This document shows positions 11,275 to 22,246 of a stretch of DNA of 64,000 nucleotides, one piece after another. Position numbers and translations under genes: made by a program. The first letter of the stretch is position 1. Each line of letters opens with the position of its first letter. Location of the stretch: positions 607,544 to 671,543 of the forward strand of contig NW_017265161.1 of NCBI RefSeq assembly GCF_001638985.1, written 5' to 3'. Below the pieces are notes generated by a model. It was not told where the DNA came from. It searched no databases and saw only the letters and a program-made list of their open reading frames with translations. The stretch is from Phycomyces blakesleeanus NRRL 1555(-) (Eukaryota; Mucoromycota; Mucoromycetes; Mucorales; Phycomycetaceae).

Positions 11275-14200
11275 TTAAGCATATAGCTTCTTTGGCAATG
11301 GAATTATCAGCATTTTGCTAACATTTCTACTTGTCGCAATAGTAGCTGTAGCAACCTCTAATAAGATGTGATATACAGATATAATGCTATGGTAGCTATC
11401 AGGAGAGAACGTGGGCAAACAAAATTCAACACTGTCATCCTCACGTGACCTATCAGAGGAAGTATGAAACCACTTGATAAATGCAAATACTTGTTGATGA
11501 TCATGAACCATGCGAGTCAGATGGAGATTGTGCGTGGGTGGAAGTTGGAAGGAGTGTGTAAAAAGATACTGAATTTGTCCAGCAAATCCAAGTATAATGT
11601 TTCCATTACTACCAACAAACTTTGCCTGAACAAGTGATCTGCAACTGATTGTGCTGTTGTTTGTTCCTCGATAGTGTTGACCAAGAATGTCAATTGACTT
11701 CAATTTGATGATTTGATTGTCAAGTGCTGAGCAATTATAGGACGTGTCCTGATAGCTGGCAAGGTCTGGGAGGCTGTAAGCGACTTGGTAATATTCAAGT
11801 AAATGGAGATAGTCGGAATCATCCATTACTGATAGCTTTTTGTATTTTAGAGGAAATGTAAAAGGAGGAAGAGGCTCATTACCCTTGGGTGGATTATAAG
11901 GATCAGTGTAGCCTTGAACGAATTCTTGCAATCTGAATGGGCAACTGGAGAGAGTAGTGACTGTGGCGGCTGGTATGGAGGTTGTAACAAGTTTAGACAG
12001 AGTGTGAATGAAGGGGATCTGGCTAGAACTTTTAAGAACAGCATTGACATAATCATCCTTATACGCATTCTGAACAAAATTTTTCATGTAGGTCACCTCA
12101 AAACCGTCTTTGCCATTTGTCTTGAAATTCTTTAAAATACCATTGTATTGCTCAAACCCAAAGAGCCAATAACCATACACTAGTCCAAAATCACAAATGC
12201 ATTCGTGAAGATGGAGGTGTAGATGCATATTGCAGATGAGAATAGTGGTGGTATAGTCTATGTTGCATGCATTGCAAAACTTTTCTAACAGGTTGTGGGT
12301 AGTGGTGATCTCATCAAAAGTAATGCTGAGCTTTACGTAGTATTGGCATGCATCAACGAAATACATCCAGTTCTTGAATTGTAATGGGGGAGAATACCAT
12401 GCAACAAGACAGAAGAATAAACCAGAACCCATGATTTCCACTCGTCCGCTTTGATGTAGCTGAAGCCCTTTCCAATTTTAGTTGTCAGTGTGATGTAATC
12501 TCTGGGCAGTATCATTGTCTCTGCAATTTTCTCCATCGAAGCAAACTCTTCAGGTCCAATTGTCTTCTCATCAATCCACCAATCCATTAATCTCTTAGAC
12601 GTCCCCAGGAAAAGATTATGCATGGGATCAATGATTGTTCCATGTACTAGATCAAAGTATCCAAGGCGTTGCAACTGCGACCATCGAACACCATTTTCGA
12701 CCTCCAGCTGATGCCTTTCTGAGAGTGTACTTGCATCCTTCCACTCCTCAGCATGCAACCTGCTCTCTGCACCACTGCGGATATTCCAATGAGAATAATT
12801 GAATCCACAGAAATCAACCTGGTTGCTGCTCCCTAACTGAGTAAACTGCCGGCTGCACCTGTAACAAGCACATGTGCTGTTATGCGCTGTGAATCCACTT
12901 GTCTTTCTGGTGGCTGGGATATTACATGCAACCATCAGTAGTGCAGCGCGAACACTGACACCATTTGGGAATTTGTGTGTAGGAATCTGCATGCCAACGT
13001 ACAGCTGCTTCAAATCATCCACCAAGGGCTCCAAGTAACTATTGATCTCATTGGTTTTTGGCTCCTTTGGACCAGGCATGAGACCTACAAGGATAATATT
13101 CTCTGGCTTGAATCTTTTATCACGGGGCAAGTTGTTGATGGCCAGATAGATAGCACCAGAGGAGTGAGTGACACCATCAAAGGGCTGGAACCAGTCGATG
13201 TTAAGTGTTAACATTAGTGAGCGTGGGTCCAGCACAAATGATACACCATCCTTGTCCTTCAACTCCTTCCACATCGCACCATCATAGACATCGCACAGAG
13301 TATCTACCATCTTCAACTCCTTATTCCATTGACGAATCTTGGCTTCGAAACTAGGGTGACGGAAGAAAACGCTCAATGTATTTTTAATGGATTGGTAGAC
13401 ATATTCACGCTTTGCAACCAAGGCACCGGAAGATATGGATTTCGTCAAATTACAGTTGCATGCAGACCTGGCACCAAGTTTTGAGGAAACACATCGAGGA
13501 GGAGCAGATACGATATCCTGATATACTGTATGACAGTCTTGGCACACCACAAATTTCTTGATGCCTTTTGTAATAGCAGAAAATCCTGTCATTTTTTGTA
13601 AACCGGCAAGACTGGTTGGTAATTGAAAATCTTGGTCGTAGATTCTTAGCAGGTTGTTGATAAACTCAATCAAGACAGCAGCACCCTTATCAACAACATG
13701 ACGTGAAGCAAACAGTACAATAAAGATGGCTATGAATTGATGGACTTCATTTTTGGGCATATCAGAAGCAGCAAAAGGGTCTGTAAAAAATTAAAAAAAA
13801 ATTAACACTTGATTTTTCTTTTACTCTCTTTTTCTTTTAGCTTTCTTTATGTATCTCACACTGACCTTCACTGTTGAAGTCCTCGATCTCGATCTCATTG
13901 ACTTCATCTTCAACATTGTCATCGAAATCATTGTCGTCTCTGTCATTGTCAAACATTGAGGCGGCATCCAAAAAAGGTGAGTTGGCCTGACCATCCATTG
14001 CTTCCACAGAATCGGAACGAGAGGTCGGGATTACTACAAATATGGAATATAATAGTTTATTAGTTTTTTTTTTCTGCTTTCAAATAAAAAAATTCTTACC
14101 CTCAGTATCTACATCCATGTTTCTCATTGCGGCTGTGTTTCATTAAAAGTTTAAAAATAAACAACATAAATAAAAAATAAAAAATAAAAAATTAAAATGA

Positions 14201-14391
14201 TTATTACGCAGCAAACAAAAAACCAACACTGGATATATTATACTATTCTCCAATATTCTGGTACCTTCAACTCTAGCTCTCTTATTACGACAAGTCTCAG
14301 TACGCTTTGCAGCATAAGAAGATTTCTGATGACTGTTGTGACATTTAATGCAGTGGCAGTCTAAGGTGTGGGTTTGGGTAGAGGGAAACAT
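11275..14391 (-). pseudogene. E2 tnp2-type transposase (single frameshift)
   Basis: Exons on the minus strand are 14391-14265, 14132-14100, 14033-13866 and 13780-11275, and the three introns leave the frame intact. The N-terminus carries a Cys-x-Cys-x2-Cys cluster (CHCIKC) and exon 3 is strongly acidic. Exon 4 holds the tnp2 core: LTLNIDWFQPFDG, LVGLMPGPKEPKTNEI, CACYRC, IDPMHNLFLGT and FGFEQYNG. The Asp of NIDWFQPF, the Asp of IDPMHN and the Glu of GFEQYN are the likely catalytic triad, by analogy with other DDE transposases. Near 12386-12390 a run of five G (C in the coding sense) is one base out of step, so the frame splits into 475- and 388-codon parts. I saw no other lesion, so it decayed recently. 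Family proteins are nuclear. Confidence 0.85.
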
Positions 14392-14621
14392 ATTGTGTAT
14401 GGCTTGAATTATAAAATAAAAAAGGAAACAAGTACTACAAATACTTTATTTGATGTGATTTTATAGCAAGCCAAAAAAATATGAATTTTTTATTGTCCAT
14501 CTAAACCAATAGAGTATGTGGACAGTACACCCCCAACTTAAATAAAAAAACGGCTGAGCTGAAAAACAAACCCTGACATTTCCACTACCTTTCTTGTTAC
14601 TTAAAGCTATAGTATTTATTT

Positions 14622-14633
14622 ATTTTTCCAGTG
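14622..14633 (-). repeat. E2 right terminal inverted repeat
   Basis: Reverse complement of CACTGGAAAAAT, matching 202-213. It lies 231 bp beyond the E2 transposase start codon. Confidence 0.75.
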
Positions 14634-14689
14634 TTACTTACTGTACTAAGTAAGTGACATGTGGTGTGGTAACATTGTTGGCCTTAGTT

Positions 14690-16260
14690 CAAAAATCAAA
14701 TTCTACCAAGTTCAGACTTTCTTTTGAAAATCCCTTTTTTATTTTTTTTTTCAAAATTTTAATTTTAATTTCTTTCTTTCATTTTCACAAAATCGCCTTT
14801 TTCCAAAAACCAATTTTCTGAAAATTAAAATCTTTTCCCTTTATTTTTCCCAAAATTGTTTTCTCTCTTTTCTTTTTATTTTATTCCTGTACACTAAATG
14901 TGATACTTCCTCTCAAACACTACTTTACCAAAATTGTTAACTGAATAGTTTTCTTTTTATTTATAATATACTTCTTTCCGACATTTTTCTTTTCTTGTAG
15001 TTATATATTATAACTTCATTTATTTCTTCTTTCATGACAAAATATTTATATAGTTATTTTTCTTTATATTTTTATTTACAATTATCTCACCGAGTTTTAT
15101 CTAGCCTATTTTTGCTATATATTTTATTCATAAAATGGTATAAATATTTCTTTAAAATCAATCAATAAACAACTGTTAAATTTTTCTGAAACAAAGTTTT
15201 CTTCAAGATGCTGTCTATTATTTTTGATCTCTCTTGTGAAATTTCATCTATTTTATTTTATTTTCCTGTCAAATCTGTGGTGATCCAGCCACTTGGATAT
15301 TGGATTTATCACATATAAGAACATATTCATATTGGGATAGCATAGTAGCTATCATCTTGTCAGTATAAAATATATATAAACGATTAAGTAATCAGCTCAA
15401 TAATTATTACAGTTAGTACTGTAAATAATATCTTAAAGATTGTTAAGATAATTATATCATACTGCCGGGTAAACTGTGTCAGATCGATATGGAGCTAATT
15501 TAGTAGGAAGTCCTAAAGCTCTAATATAAAAGAGAAAAGAATAGCTAAGAGCTAAAGAAGTACGATTTAAGACTTGATGTCATAATTGTAACACTGACAC
15601 TAGTTAAGCAGTAAATACACTCTAATAATCAAATATAGTAAAGGAAGAAAGCCTTAAAAAACTAAGACGTAATGACAAGAGCAGATTGTATTTTCTTATA
15701 AAAAGAAACACTTTTTATTTATGAATAAAGACAACTGATATACAGTTTCAAAGTATTTCTATATATCTCTATTATTAAATATTTTGTTTTTCTATTGTTT
15801 CATACCTGAAATACCACAAAGTCTTTGTGGAAGATTGACCATCCTCTTTTATTTTATTATTTTGTCCCAATTTCTTCTTTTAATTATCTCTTAGTAAATT
15901 CATTATAGTGAATTTCCCTTTAGCTAAATCCTTTACTCTATTAAACATTTCTTTCTCATAGTTAACTTTTTAGAATTAGTATTATTTATTTCACTTCTTT
16001 TAGTTTAACTATTTCTCTAATCATTCAAATTATTTACACTCTTACCTTAGTGTTAGTTTCCCTTTTTATTTCTTTAACTGGTCTATTTGGTAACAAAGAG
16101 ACTATTTTATTATCTCAATTTATCCGATATCAAATGCAAACTCTCAATTTCTCTTTTAAATTCCTCTTCTTATATATAATTATCTTTTCTTGTACATCTT
16201 CTACACACAAATACATATTACATGCAATATAAGCATTGCCATGTGATATGTTTGTTTGTT
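14690..16260 (+). repeat. AT-rich repeat R1, copy 1 (interrupted by an LTR)
   Basis: A long T-rich repeat aligned over most of its length with 23330-24400. Shared landmarks are CACTAAATGTGA/CACTAAATGTCA, AGTTATATAYTATAACT, GATGCTGTCTA followed by GATCTCTCTTGTGAA, and GGAAGATTGAC. It contains AATAAA-like signals and no reading frame. A family B LTR (15276-15818) is inserted in this copy and absent from the other, which fixes that LTR's boundaries. R1 may itself be a retroelement LTR or untranslated region, but no coding part was found. Confidence 0.65.
15276..15818 (+). mobile_element. Solo LTR, family B, copy 1
   Basis: 543 bp starting TGTGGTGATCCAG and ending ATACCACA, flanked by AAATC (15271-15275) and AAGTC (15819-15823). 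Repeat R1 copy 2 near 23797 has the uninterrupted sequence GTCAAGTCTTCGTGG, so both ends are fixed by a filled/empty site comparison. TG...CA ends and a 5-bp duplication fit a solo LTR left by recombination of a retrotransposon. Confidence 0.85.
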
Positions 16261-16559
16261 GTGGATTGTAACAGTATCACTTGGCAAATAAATATAATAT
16301 GAATTACAAAATACAAGAAGAAGAATACAATAAAAATGGAAAAGAATAGATAATTTGACAGGTAAAAATTGGTGACAGACAGGTGGAAAGAATAGGGAGC
16401 AGATTAAAATGGAAATTGTGACAACAACAAAGTCTGAGAAAGACAGAAAAGGGAAAACAGAGAAACAAAATATATTAAAATCAACAGACAACACTCCAAA
16501 GAACAAGAACACTGTATATGAATGAAAAATAATGATAATAATGGACAAAAATAAATAAG

Positions 16560-16920
16560 ATCAAGAATAGAATGATGATTTTATTGATTGAAAAGATTGT
16601 TCCTTTTATAAACAAAAATGTTTTGTTAAAATAATTTTTTGAGGAAAAAAAAAGAAAGTCAAGTGAAAATTTTTACTACATGTAACTGGTGTTGATAATA
16701 GAAATAGAATATAAAATTATAGAGAGAGTAAAATAAAAGTATAGTAAAAATATAATAATTGAATAAAGATAAAGTAAAAATATAGTGAGATCAAATAGAA
16801 AAATAATAATATAATAACAATGTAGTAAAGTTAAGTAAAAAAATGTAATAATAATATAATAATGGAATCTAATAAAATGTAATAAAAAATAGTATAAAAT
16901 AAATGTTAGCAATAAAGAAG
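16560..16920 (-). repeat. LTR-like repeat, family C, partial copy
   Basis: On the minus strand this resembles 19163-19494: repeated TTATTATATTTTTACT words, TCTATTATCAA, then TATAAAAG, and AATAAAATCATC. It has no credible coding content; long open frames here are low-complexity T-rich translation. Confidence 0.4.
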
Positions 16921-16983
16921 TGTATATAATTAGGGGAAAGAGGTATAATGTTTTTAGTGGGTGACAGGTGTTTCTGAGGTGAC

Positions 16984-17613
16984 TGTTGTGAATGAGTATT
17001 GATTACTACTGAATCTGAGAGTAAGACTGAAGGATAAAATAATATCTTCAGCTATTCCGGTCATACAGATCTCCCTTTATGATATTATCTAATACACAGA
17101 TTATCATACACATAATTGATTACTTATTATTATCACCATGACATGAGATATACAAATACATATATATTATATATATGGCATCATTATATTTCATCTACAT
17201 ATTTCTTTTATTATACAAATACTTAATTGAGAGACTATAACTACAACTATTTAATATTATGAAATATTACCTGAGTATCTGGATCAGAATACTAAAATAT
17301 TACCAATAGCATAAATGTTCTTCTTTACCAAAACTCTTGAACTGATCTGACTAGAGAAGTATCATATCAATTGGTCTTTCCGGATCTTTCCAGAAGAACA
17401 ATACTCCTGGAAGATGACTTATCATGATAAAGATTACTTAAGCATACACTGAATTATAAATTAGAAAAACATATAAATATCAGTAGATAGTTCTATGTAG
17501 AAAAAACAGGAATTTTATCATTCTTTACTTTTCTTTTGAAATAAACAACCTACACAAGTTCTCACAAATTCTTTGATCTATATTATATTTTGCTTTATTT
17601 TCTCCCCACAACA
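16984..17613 (+). mobile_element. Solo LTR, family A, copy 1
   Basis: About 630 bp beginning TGTTGTGAATGAGTATTG and ending CCCCACAACA, flanked by GTGAC (16979-16983) and GTGAT (17614-17618), a 5-bp duplication with one change. Related copies lie inverted at 24617-25149 and 30047-30585. Confidence 0.75.
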
Positions 17614-17619
17614 GTGATG

Positions 17620-17890
17620 ATGTAGATGGGTATTTTAATTTTAAGAAACGGGATTATATTGGAGGATTAGGGTATAGGGGTATCAGGAGCAAGATTTCCC
17701 AAGAAACCTGGGGGGACCACTCTTATCCCTCGAGACATGTCACTTGGTCGACTCACTGTCAACATCAACGCCCACGAGTCTGGTACCATCCATCACAGCT
17801 TACTGTCAGACCAAACCACCAAAGGAATCCACCGTCCGGTATCTCTCACCAAAAACTGGCTAACAGTTAATATGCGTACAACACATATAA
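17620..17890 (+). repeat. tRNA-upstream repeat R2, copy 1
   Basis: Unusually GC-rich for this window. Shares AAGATTTCCCAAGAAACC, GAGACATGTCACT, TCGACTCAC and GACCAAACCAC with copies at 42616-42890 (also directly upstream of a tRNA-Gly gene) and, inverted and more diverged, at 24440-24616. Apparent open frames are not conserved between copies, so it is treated as non-coding. Confidence 0.7.
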
Positions 17891-17900
17891 CTGCACCTAT

Positions 17901-17971
17901 GCGTTAATAGTTCAATGGTAGAATTTCAGCCTTCCAAGCTGAAGGTCGGGGTTCGATTCCCCGTTGACGCA
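17901..17971 (+). tRNA. tRNA-Gly (anticodon UCC)
   Basis: 71 nt folding as a cloverleaf: acceptor GCGTTAA...TTGACGC with discriminator A, D arm AGTTCAATGGTAGAA, anticodon arm TTCAGCCTTCCAAGCTGAA with TCC in the loop, and T arm with GGTTCGATTCC (internal B box). No intron. It delivers glycine to GGA/GGG codons and is transcribed by RNA polymerase III. It is convergent with the tRNA-Gly(GCC) gene at 18741-18811. Confidence 0.95.
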
Positions 17972-18039
17972 TAATGAACATGTTTTCCATTTTTATGAAA
18001 ATTGTGTCATGCCCGAATTCCTGTCAGCCAATCAGTGTC

Positions 18040-18720
18040 GGACATTATTTTGATGAATCCGTAAAATTGTCGTTCCTGATCTGGGATGGTCTTCCTTTTA
18101 CTATAGCAAAGTCAAAAGGTCAAACCCACTGGGGATCGGAGAGTATATGTAAAATCGAAGAGAGGATAAAAGGTCCTTTTTATTGATAGGAATTGAATTG
18201 TCTTATATAGTTTTCTAAACTAATACTGCGCATTATCCGCAGTAAACTATTATACTCTATTTAATTACAAGAGAAGTCCTTTTACTGCGGTTGATGCTCA
18301 GAAGATGTTACTGTGGTTAATCTTTACAAGACATTACTGCGGTTCATTATCTATGAGGTATCTTTGACATACAGAACTGCTGCGGTCAATTATCCCGATT
18401 TCTCGGATTCATCAAAATAATGTCCGACAAAATCTGAAGATAGTTAACCGCAGTACTTCTTTATGCACAGTAATATCTTCCTGAGCATTAACCGCAGTAT
18501 AATGACTATTTCTTTAATTAAATATAAATAATAACTACTGCAGATAATGCACAGTATTAGTTTAGAAAACTATATAAGACAATTCAATTCATATCAATAA
18601 AGAGTATCTTTTATCCTCTCTTTGATTTTACGTATACTCCTTGATCCCCAGTGGGTTTGACTTTTTGACTTTGTTATAGTAAAAGAAAGACCAACCCAGA
18701 TTGGGAATGACAAAAATAAT
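18040..18720. repeat. Inverted pair of repeat R3 between two convergent tRNA genes
   Basis: Two copies of R3 lie head out: one on the plus strand from about 18060, the other on the minus strand ending about 18715. Shared stretches are TTTTACTATA, CCCACTGGGGATC, AGAGAGGATAAAAG and TTGAATTGTCTTATATAG. The arms are roughly 240 bp and the centre carries several TACTGCGGTTNAT words. A third copy starts at 43005 after the third tRNA-Gly gene. The outer ends lie about 30 to 90 bp downstream of each tRNA 3' end, as expected for a retroelement that inserts near RNA polymerase III genes. No coding sequence was found, so its class is unproven. Confidence 0.65.
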
Positions 18721-18740
18721 ATTTGACGTATAATTTAATA

Positions 18741-18811
18741 TGCGCGGACCGGGAATCGAACCCGGGCCCTTCGCGTGGCAGGCGAAGATTATACCACTTA
18801 ACCATCCGCGC
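18741..18811 (-). tRNA. tRNA-Gly (anticodon GCC), copy 1
   Basis: 71 nt on the minus strand: acceptor GCGCGGA...TCCGCGC plus A, D arm with AAGTGGTATAA, anticodon arm TTCGCCTGCCACGCGAA with GCC, and T arm GGTTCGATTCC. No intron. Identical in sequence to 42900-42970. It reads GGC/GGT codons. Confidence 0.96.
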
Positions 18812-19162
18812 CCAATGTATTATTTTACGTGTGTTACAAATTAATACGGCATGTAACCATGTCGTGGTGTCCAGTACCAGATGGTCAGTCTGCTCAGTGG
18901 GTTTGTCCAGTGGTTTGTTGTGATGTGGCATCCTGGTTATGAGAGGCTGATGTCAACGATTTGTTGATGTGATGCTGTGCCTTCGGTGGTAAGAGGAGAA
19001 TTTTTCTGTGCACAGGTAAAATCTCGTTTCTGTTCTTTGTTCCTTCTATACACAATATTTTTTTCTTTTCTCTGATTAACATATTTATCTACATTATACT
19101 CATTCAAAATCATGGTCCCCCATACTAGTAACATTCCTCTTCTACAATACACATAATTTATT
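18812..19162. other. No gene recognised
   Basis: Sequence upstream of the minus-strand tRNA gene. It contains GT-rich words such as GGTTTGTTGTGATGTGG and leads into the family C repeat; short open frames here overlap the tRNA and are not credible. Confidence 0.4.
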
Positions 19163-19494
19163 TTGCCAATATCTCAGTGCAACATCAGTATCTTTATTAT
19201 TATATTTTTACTGTATCTTTATTCACATATTTTATCCTTGCTTTATCAATTATCTATTATTCTATTTTTACTATCTTTATTTTTCCAAACTTCTATTATC
19301 AATCCTAAAATCTTGTTGACTATAAAAAGAGAAATAAACTCAACTCAATAAAATTATCAATCAAACATTTGATCAGTTTCAGTATTTTTTTTTGTTTTCT
19401 TCTCTTTGTGATGTATACCATCTTGCAACATAATATATTGGTTCCTTGGTTTTAGAAAGATTGTTTGTCAGTTTTGATCTCTTCATCAGTTATT
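19163..19494 (+). repeat. LTR-plus-leader repeat, family C, left part (split by Harbinger element)
   Basis: It aligns with the minus strand of 32985-33530: TATCTTTATTTTTCCA, TATAAAAAGAG, CAATAAAATTATC, GCAACATAA and TTGGTTTTAGAAAG. CAACA before TAATATATTGG could be an LTR end followed by leader sequence. Similarity breaks at 19494 and resumes at 22547, on either side of the Harbinger element, while 32985-33530 is uninterrupted. Confidence 0.65.
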
Positions 19495-20121
19495 AGCAAT
19501 CTTAGTGTATTCAGACTTTTCAAATGTTGGTATTACGCTAACCTTGTTTTAAAGTTTATTTAGTTTCATCTAGTGAGACATTCTATTTATATTCTCAGAC
19601 ATGTAATATTGACTAACATTACAAGCAGTCATATCTGATATTGATAACATTTATCAATACTATGAAATAACTGTTTGATTTGTAAAAGCAGAACACTTTT
19701 TTTTTCATAACAAATTTTTCCAGATGCTTTCTAACACTACCCTTATTTGCAACTTTGGTAATATAATGTCAAATGCCACATATTATATGAGTGATATGGA
19801 AGCCAGAAAAAAAATATGACTTGCCAAGAAAAACAACAACAGATTAACAATAGAGCATCTTCTCTGAGATATCAAGATGTTTTTGAGTTAGTTGTTCTAC
19901 CAGTCAGCGAATATTTGATTCTGTTTTGGTTTACCAGCTCTCAGATATAACTGATAATATGGTTCCATCAAAAAAAAAATTACTAACAGAAGTATATATA
20001 AAATCAGATTCATTCTTTAGCTACTCTTCTTGAACTGGATGAAAGAATTTACTTTTGTGAATGTTTCTATGGGAGATTCTTAATTTATGTACCCAAAGCA
20101 TTTGCCGTTTTACTTCAATGA

Positions 20122-21111
20122 TTGACCTTTTCAGCTCACTTAGAAGATCTGTCCTTTCTCTTTGGGAAAACAGCTCCTGTATTGAGCATTATTTTCAATA
20201 GTATGGTAGAAATCATTTACCAAAAATTCCACACTGCTTTAGAATTTGATACCTGTCAATTTTACAAGAAAAATCTGGTTTTCTTTAGTGATGCTATCAG
20301 ACAAACTGGTAAGATATATTTAAAGACATAGTATGCTAACAGGCTTAATAATAATAAATGAAAAAAGGTGCCCCAGTTAGAAGCTGTGTCGGATTCTTTG
20401 ATAGTATATTCAATTGAATTGCTAGACCAAGAGAGAACTAGGAGATTGTTCACAATGATCATTATGTAAGTAAATGATTACAGTAATAGTTGTTTTCTTC
20501 TGTTACTTTAACTCAATACAATACAGATCTATAGAGAGGCCATGAGCTGAAATATCAAGCCATTATAACTCCTGATGGAATTAAATCTTTCATCATTAGT
20601 TCCAAGACTAGAAATCATCACAATATGCATATGTACAGACTGGCAGACATGGAGAGATGTCTGTTTGATACATTTGACTTCACTCCTGTTGGTGGGCCTT
20701 GTTATCACTTGTATGATGATTCAGCTTATGTGAATTCAGCAGTGTTGACAAGACCATTTAGAATAAGTAAGCAACACATGATTATCTGCTTTTACAAATA
20801 ATATTTGTAAATGTTTTAATCTTTTTCTTTCAGCAAATGCATCCAAAGACAACAACGTACTTAACGCTGAGATGTCTAGAGTGAGGATCTCTGTAAAGCA
20901 CAAGTTTGCTCATATCAGGAGCTTCTTTGCGTTTTTGAATACTTCAAAAATGCAAAGAGTTGACCAATGCTCCATAAGCCTCTATTATAATATTGGAACA
21001 TTCTTAAAAAATCTTCATATATGTTATAATGGGGGGAATCAAACCAGTGCCAAGTTTGATGTTAGTCTTCCAACACCAGAACAATACATTGCAGGTCTTT
21101 TAAGACAATAA
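20122..21111 (+). pseudogene. Harbinger-type DDE transposase, decayed
   Basis: Exons 20122-20308, 20368-20465, 20535-20766 and 20834-21111 read through a DDE_4-like transposase. Landmarks are LFGKTAPVLSIIFNSMVEI, GFFDS (first catalytic Asp, usually GFIDG), RGHELKYQAIITPDG and YDDSAY (second Asp, usually GDPAY). The third catalytic Glu, expected in a SVEHxF-like motif, is Lys here (SVKHKF). Exon 2 has an in-frame TGA and TAG. The protein would cut and join element ends, but the missing Glu and the stops make it inactive. The first exon or exons lie somewhere in 19700-20120; an ATG near 19740 (MLSNTTLICNFGN) is a possible start that I could not join in frame. Confidence 0.8.
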
Positions 21112-21220
21112 AACTTTTATACTAATTATTGCTTCATAAACAAATTGTATACAGTTTAAAAAAGAGGGTAGTTTTTTAGCATATTTATTATTATTTTCTA
21201 TTTAGTAAGTTATTGTAATC

Positions 21221-22246
21221 TTATTGAGACAGTTGTCTCAGAAGAGCTTGAATGAGCTGCGATTGCATGTTTATTTTATCTGACATATTCTTCTCCATCA
21301 TCTCAATTTGCTTATTAACTGTCTGGATCTCATTGTAGATTACCATGATCTCATTGTCAACCTTGGTCTCCAATCTTTCAATGGCACCAAATACCTCATC
21401 ATCCTCAACCTTCTCCAAGAGAGCAAATAATTTTTTATTAAAGGTATGTATTATTCTTTCTACATGATCAATAGCAATTGGAGTTGTTGCTACTGCATGT
21501 TTAGAAGTGGAGGTGACAGGAGCAACACGGGGAGAAGGGACAAGACCAGCAAATGGAGAAGGGCCAGAAGAAAAGACAGAGATGACAGAAGCAGGAACAA
21601 TAGGAGCAAGAACAGCAGGCGCTGTACTGGTGGTCTTCTGTCTCTTTCTTGCTGAATTGATGTCAGCAGCCATAATTCTGAACATTGTGGCTCTGTCTTT
21701 GACAACATTTTCTTTTTGCAATCTTCTGAACGTCTCACATTCCTTTTCTTTTTCTCTCTCGACCTCTGCAAATGCAAACCCATCTTCTTTTGATGGCAAA
21801 TAATCTTAATTAGAGTAATATTCACGAATTATATTTTATTAACTTCTGATTTCCATGAGGTTTGTGAGAAGCTGTTCAAGAACTGGGAACTTCTTATATG
21901 CTCCTGTCATTCTTCTTCCTTGTCTCTGTCTAGCTCGATGATTTTCAACAAGCTGAGTATGTCTTCTTCTTATTGTAGATGTAGAAATACCCTTCGGATC
22001 TTTATCAGCTGCATTTATAAGGTCTCTAACCTCATCCCGGACAGAGATGATCTCACTACAAGAAAGATGCTATAGATGCTTGGCAATGAGACATTCGACT
22101 AGAGCTATGTCTATTTTGCCTGATTTAACACCATATACTCTGGGGCCAGTGATCCAGGGAGTGGTCTTTCTAGTGGTAGAAGTGGGAGTGGTAGAAGTGG
22201 GAGTGGTAGTGACAGTGGCAGTAGTCCGTCTGTTATTGTTCATCAT
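21221..22246 (-). pseudogene. Harbinger companion protein, one in-frame stop
   Basis: Two exons on the minus strand, 22246-21844 and 21804-21221, are separated by a 39-bp intron (21805-21843) and join in frame across Arg-Asn-Tyr-Leu. About 327 codons. The N-terminus is a Thr/Pro-rich repeat (TTTPTSTTPTSTT) followed by basic sequence (STIRRRHTQLVENHRARQRQGRR). The middle is Ala/Val/Pro-rich and the C-terminus is a long heptad-like helix (IEMMEKNMSDKINMQSQLIQ). PIF/Harbinger elements encode a Myb/SANT-like partner that brings the transposase to the ends. Position and basic helical region fit that role, but I could not confirm a SANT fold. TAG at 22070-22072 interrupts the first exon. The convergent stops are 109 bp apart. 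Confidence 0.65.

Larger units (their letters stand above)
202..14633 (-). mobile_element. CACTA-like element E2 (split by E1)
   Basis: Matching inverted ends CACTGGAAAAAT lie at 202-213 and 14622-14633; both are also preceded by A on the outer side. Inside are a tnp2 transposase on the minus strand (11275-14391), a convergent companion gene (9914-11132) and a small-exon gene (about 1197-1515). Removing the nested element E1 and one target copy leaves about 6.88 kb, close to the 7.1 kb of E4 after its own insertion is removed. I see no target site duplication next to the ends (left flank cca, right flank tta), so the ends or flanks may have been rearranged. The transposase carries one clear frameshift. 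Confidence 0.8.

Noticed and set aside
202..14633. Target site duplication for E2
   Set aside because: Shifts of up to four bases were tried on both flanks and no 2- to 5-bp match was found.
16201..16912. Hydrophobic frames of 115 and 78 codons that look like membrane proteins
   Set aside because: They are translations of T-rich, repeat-derived DNA; the related repeat copies do not keep the frames.
21446..21825. Arg-rich and Leu-rich frames around 21450-21825
   Set aside because: They overlap the spliced Harbinger companion gene in other frames and have no start or splice support of their own.
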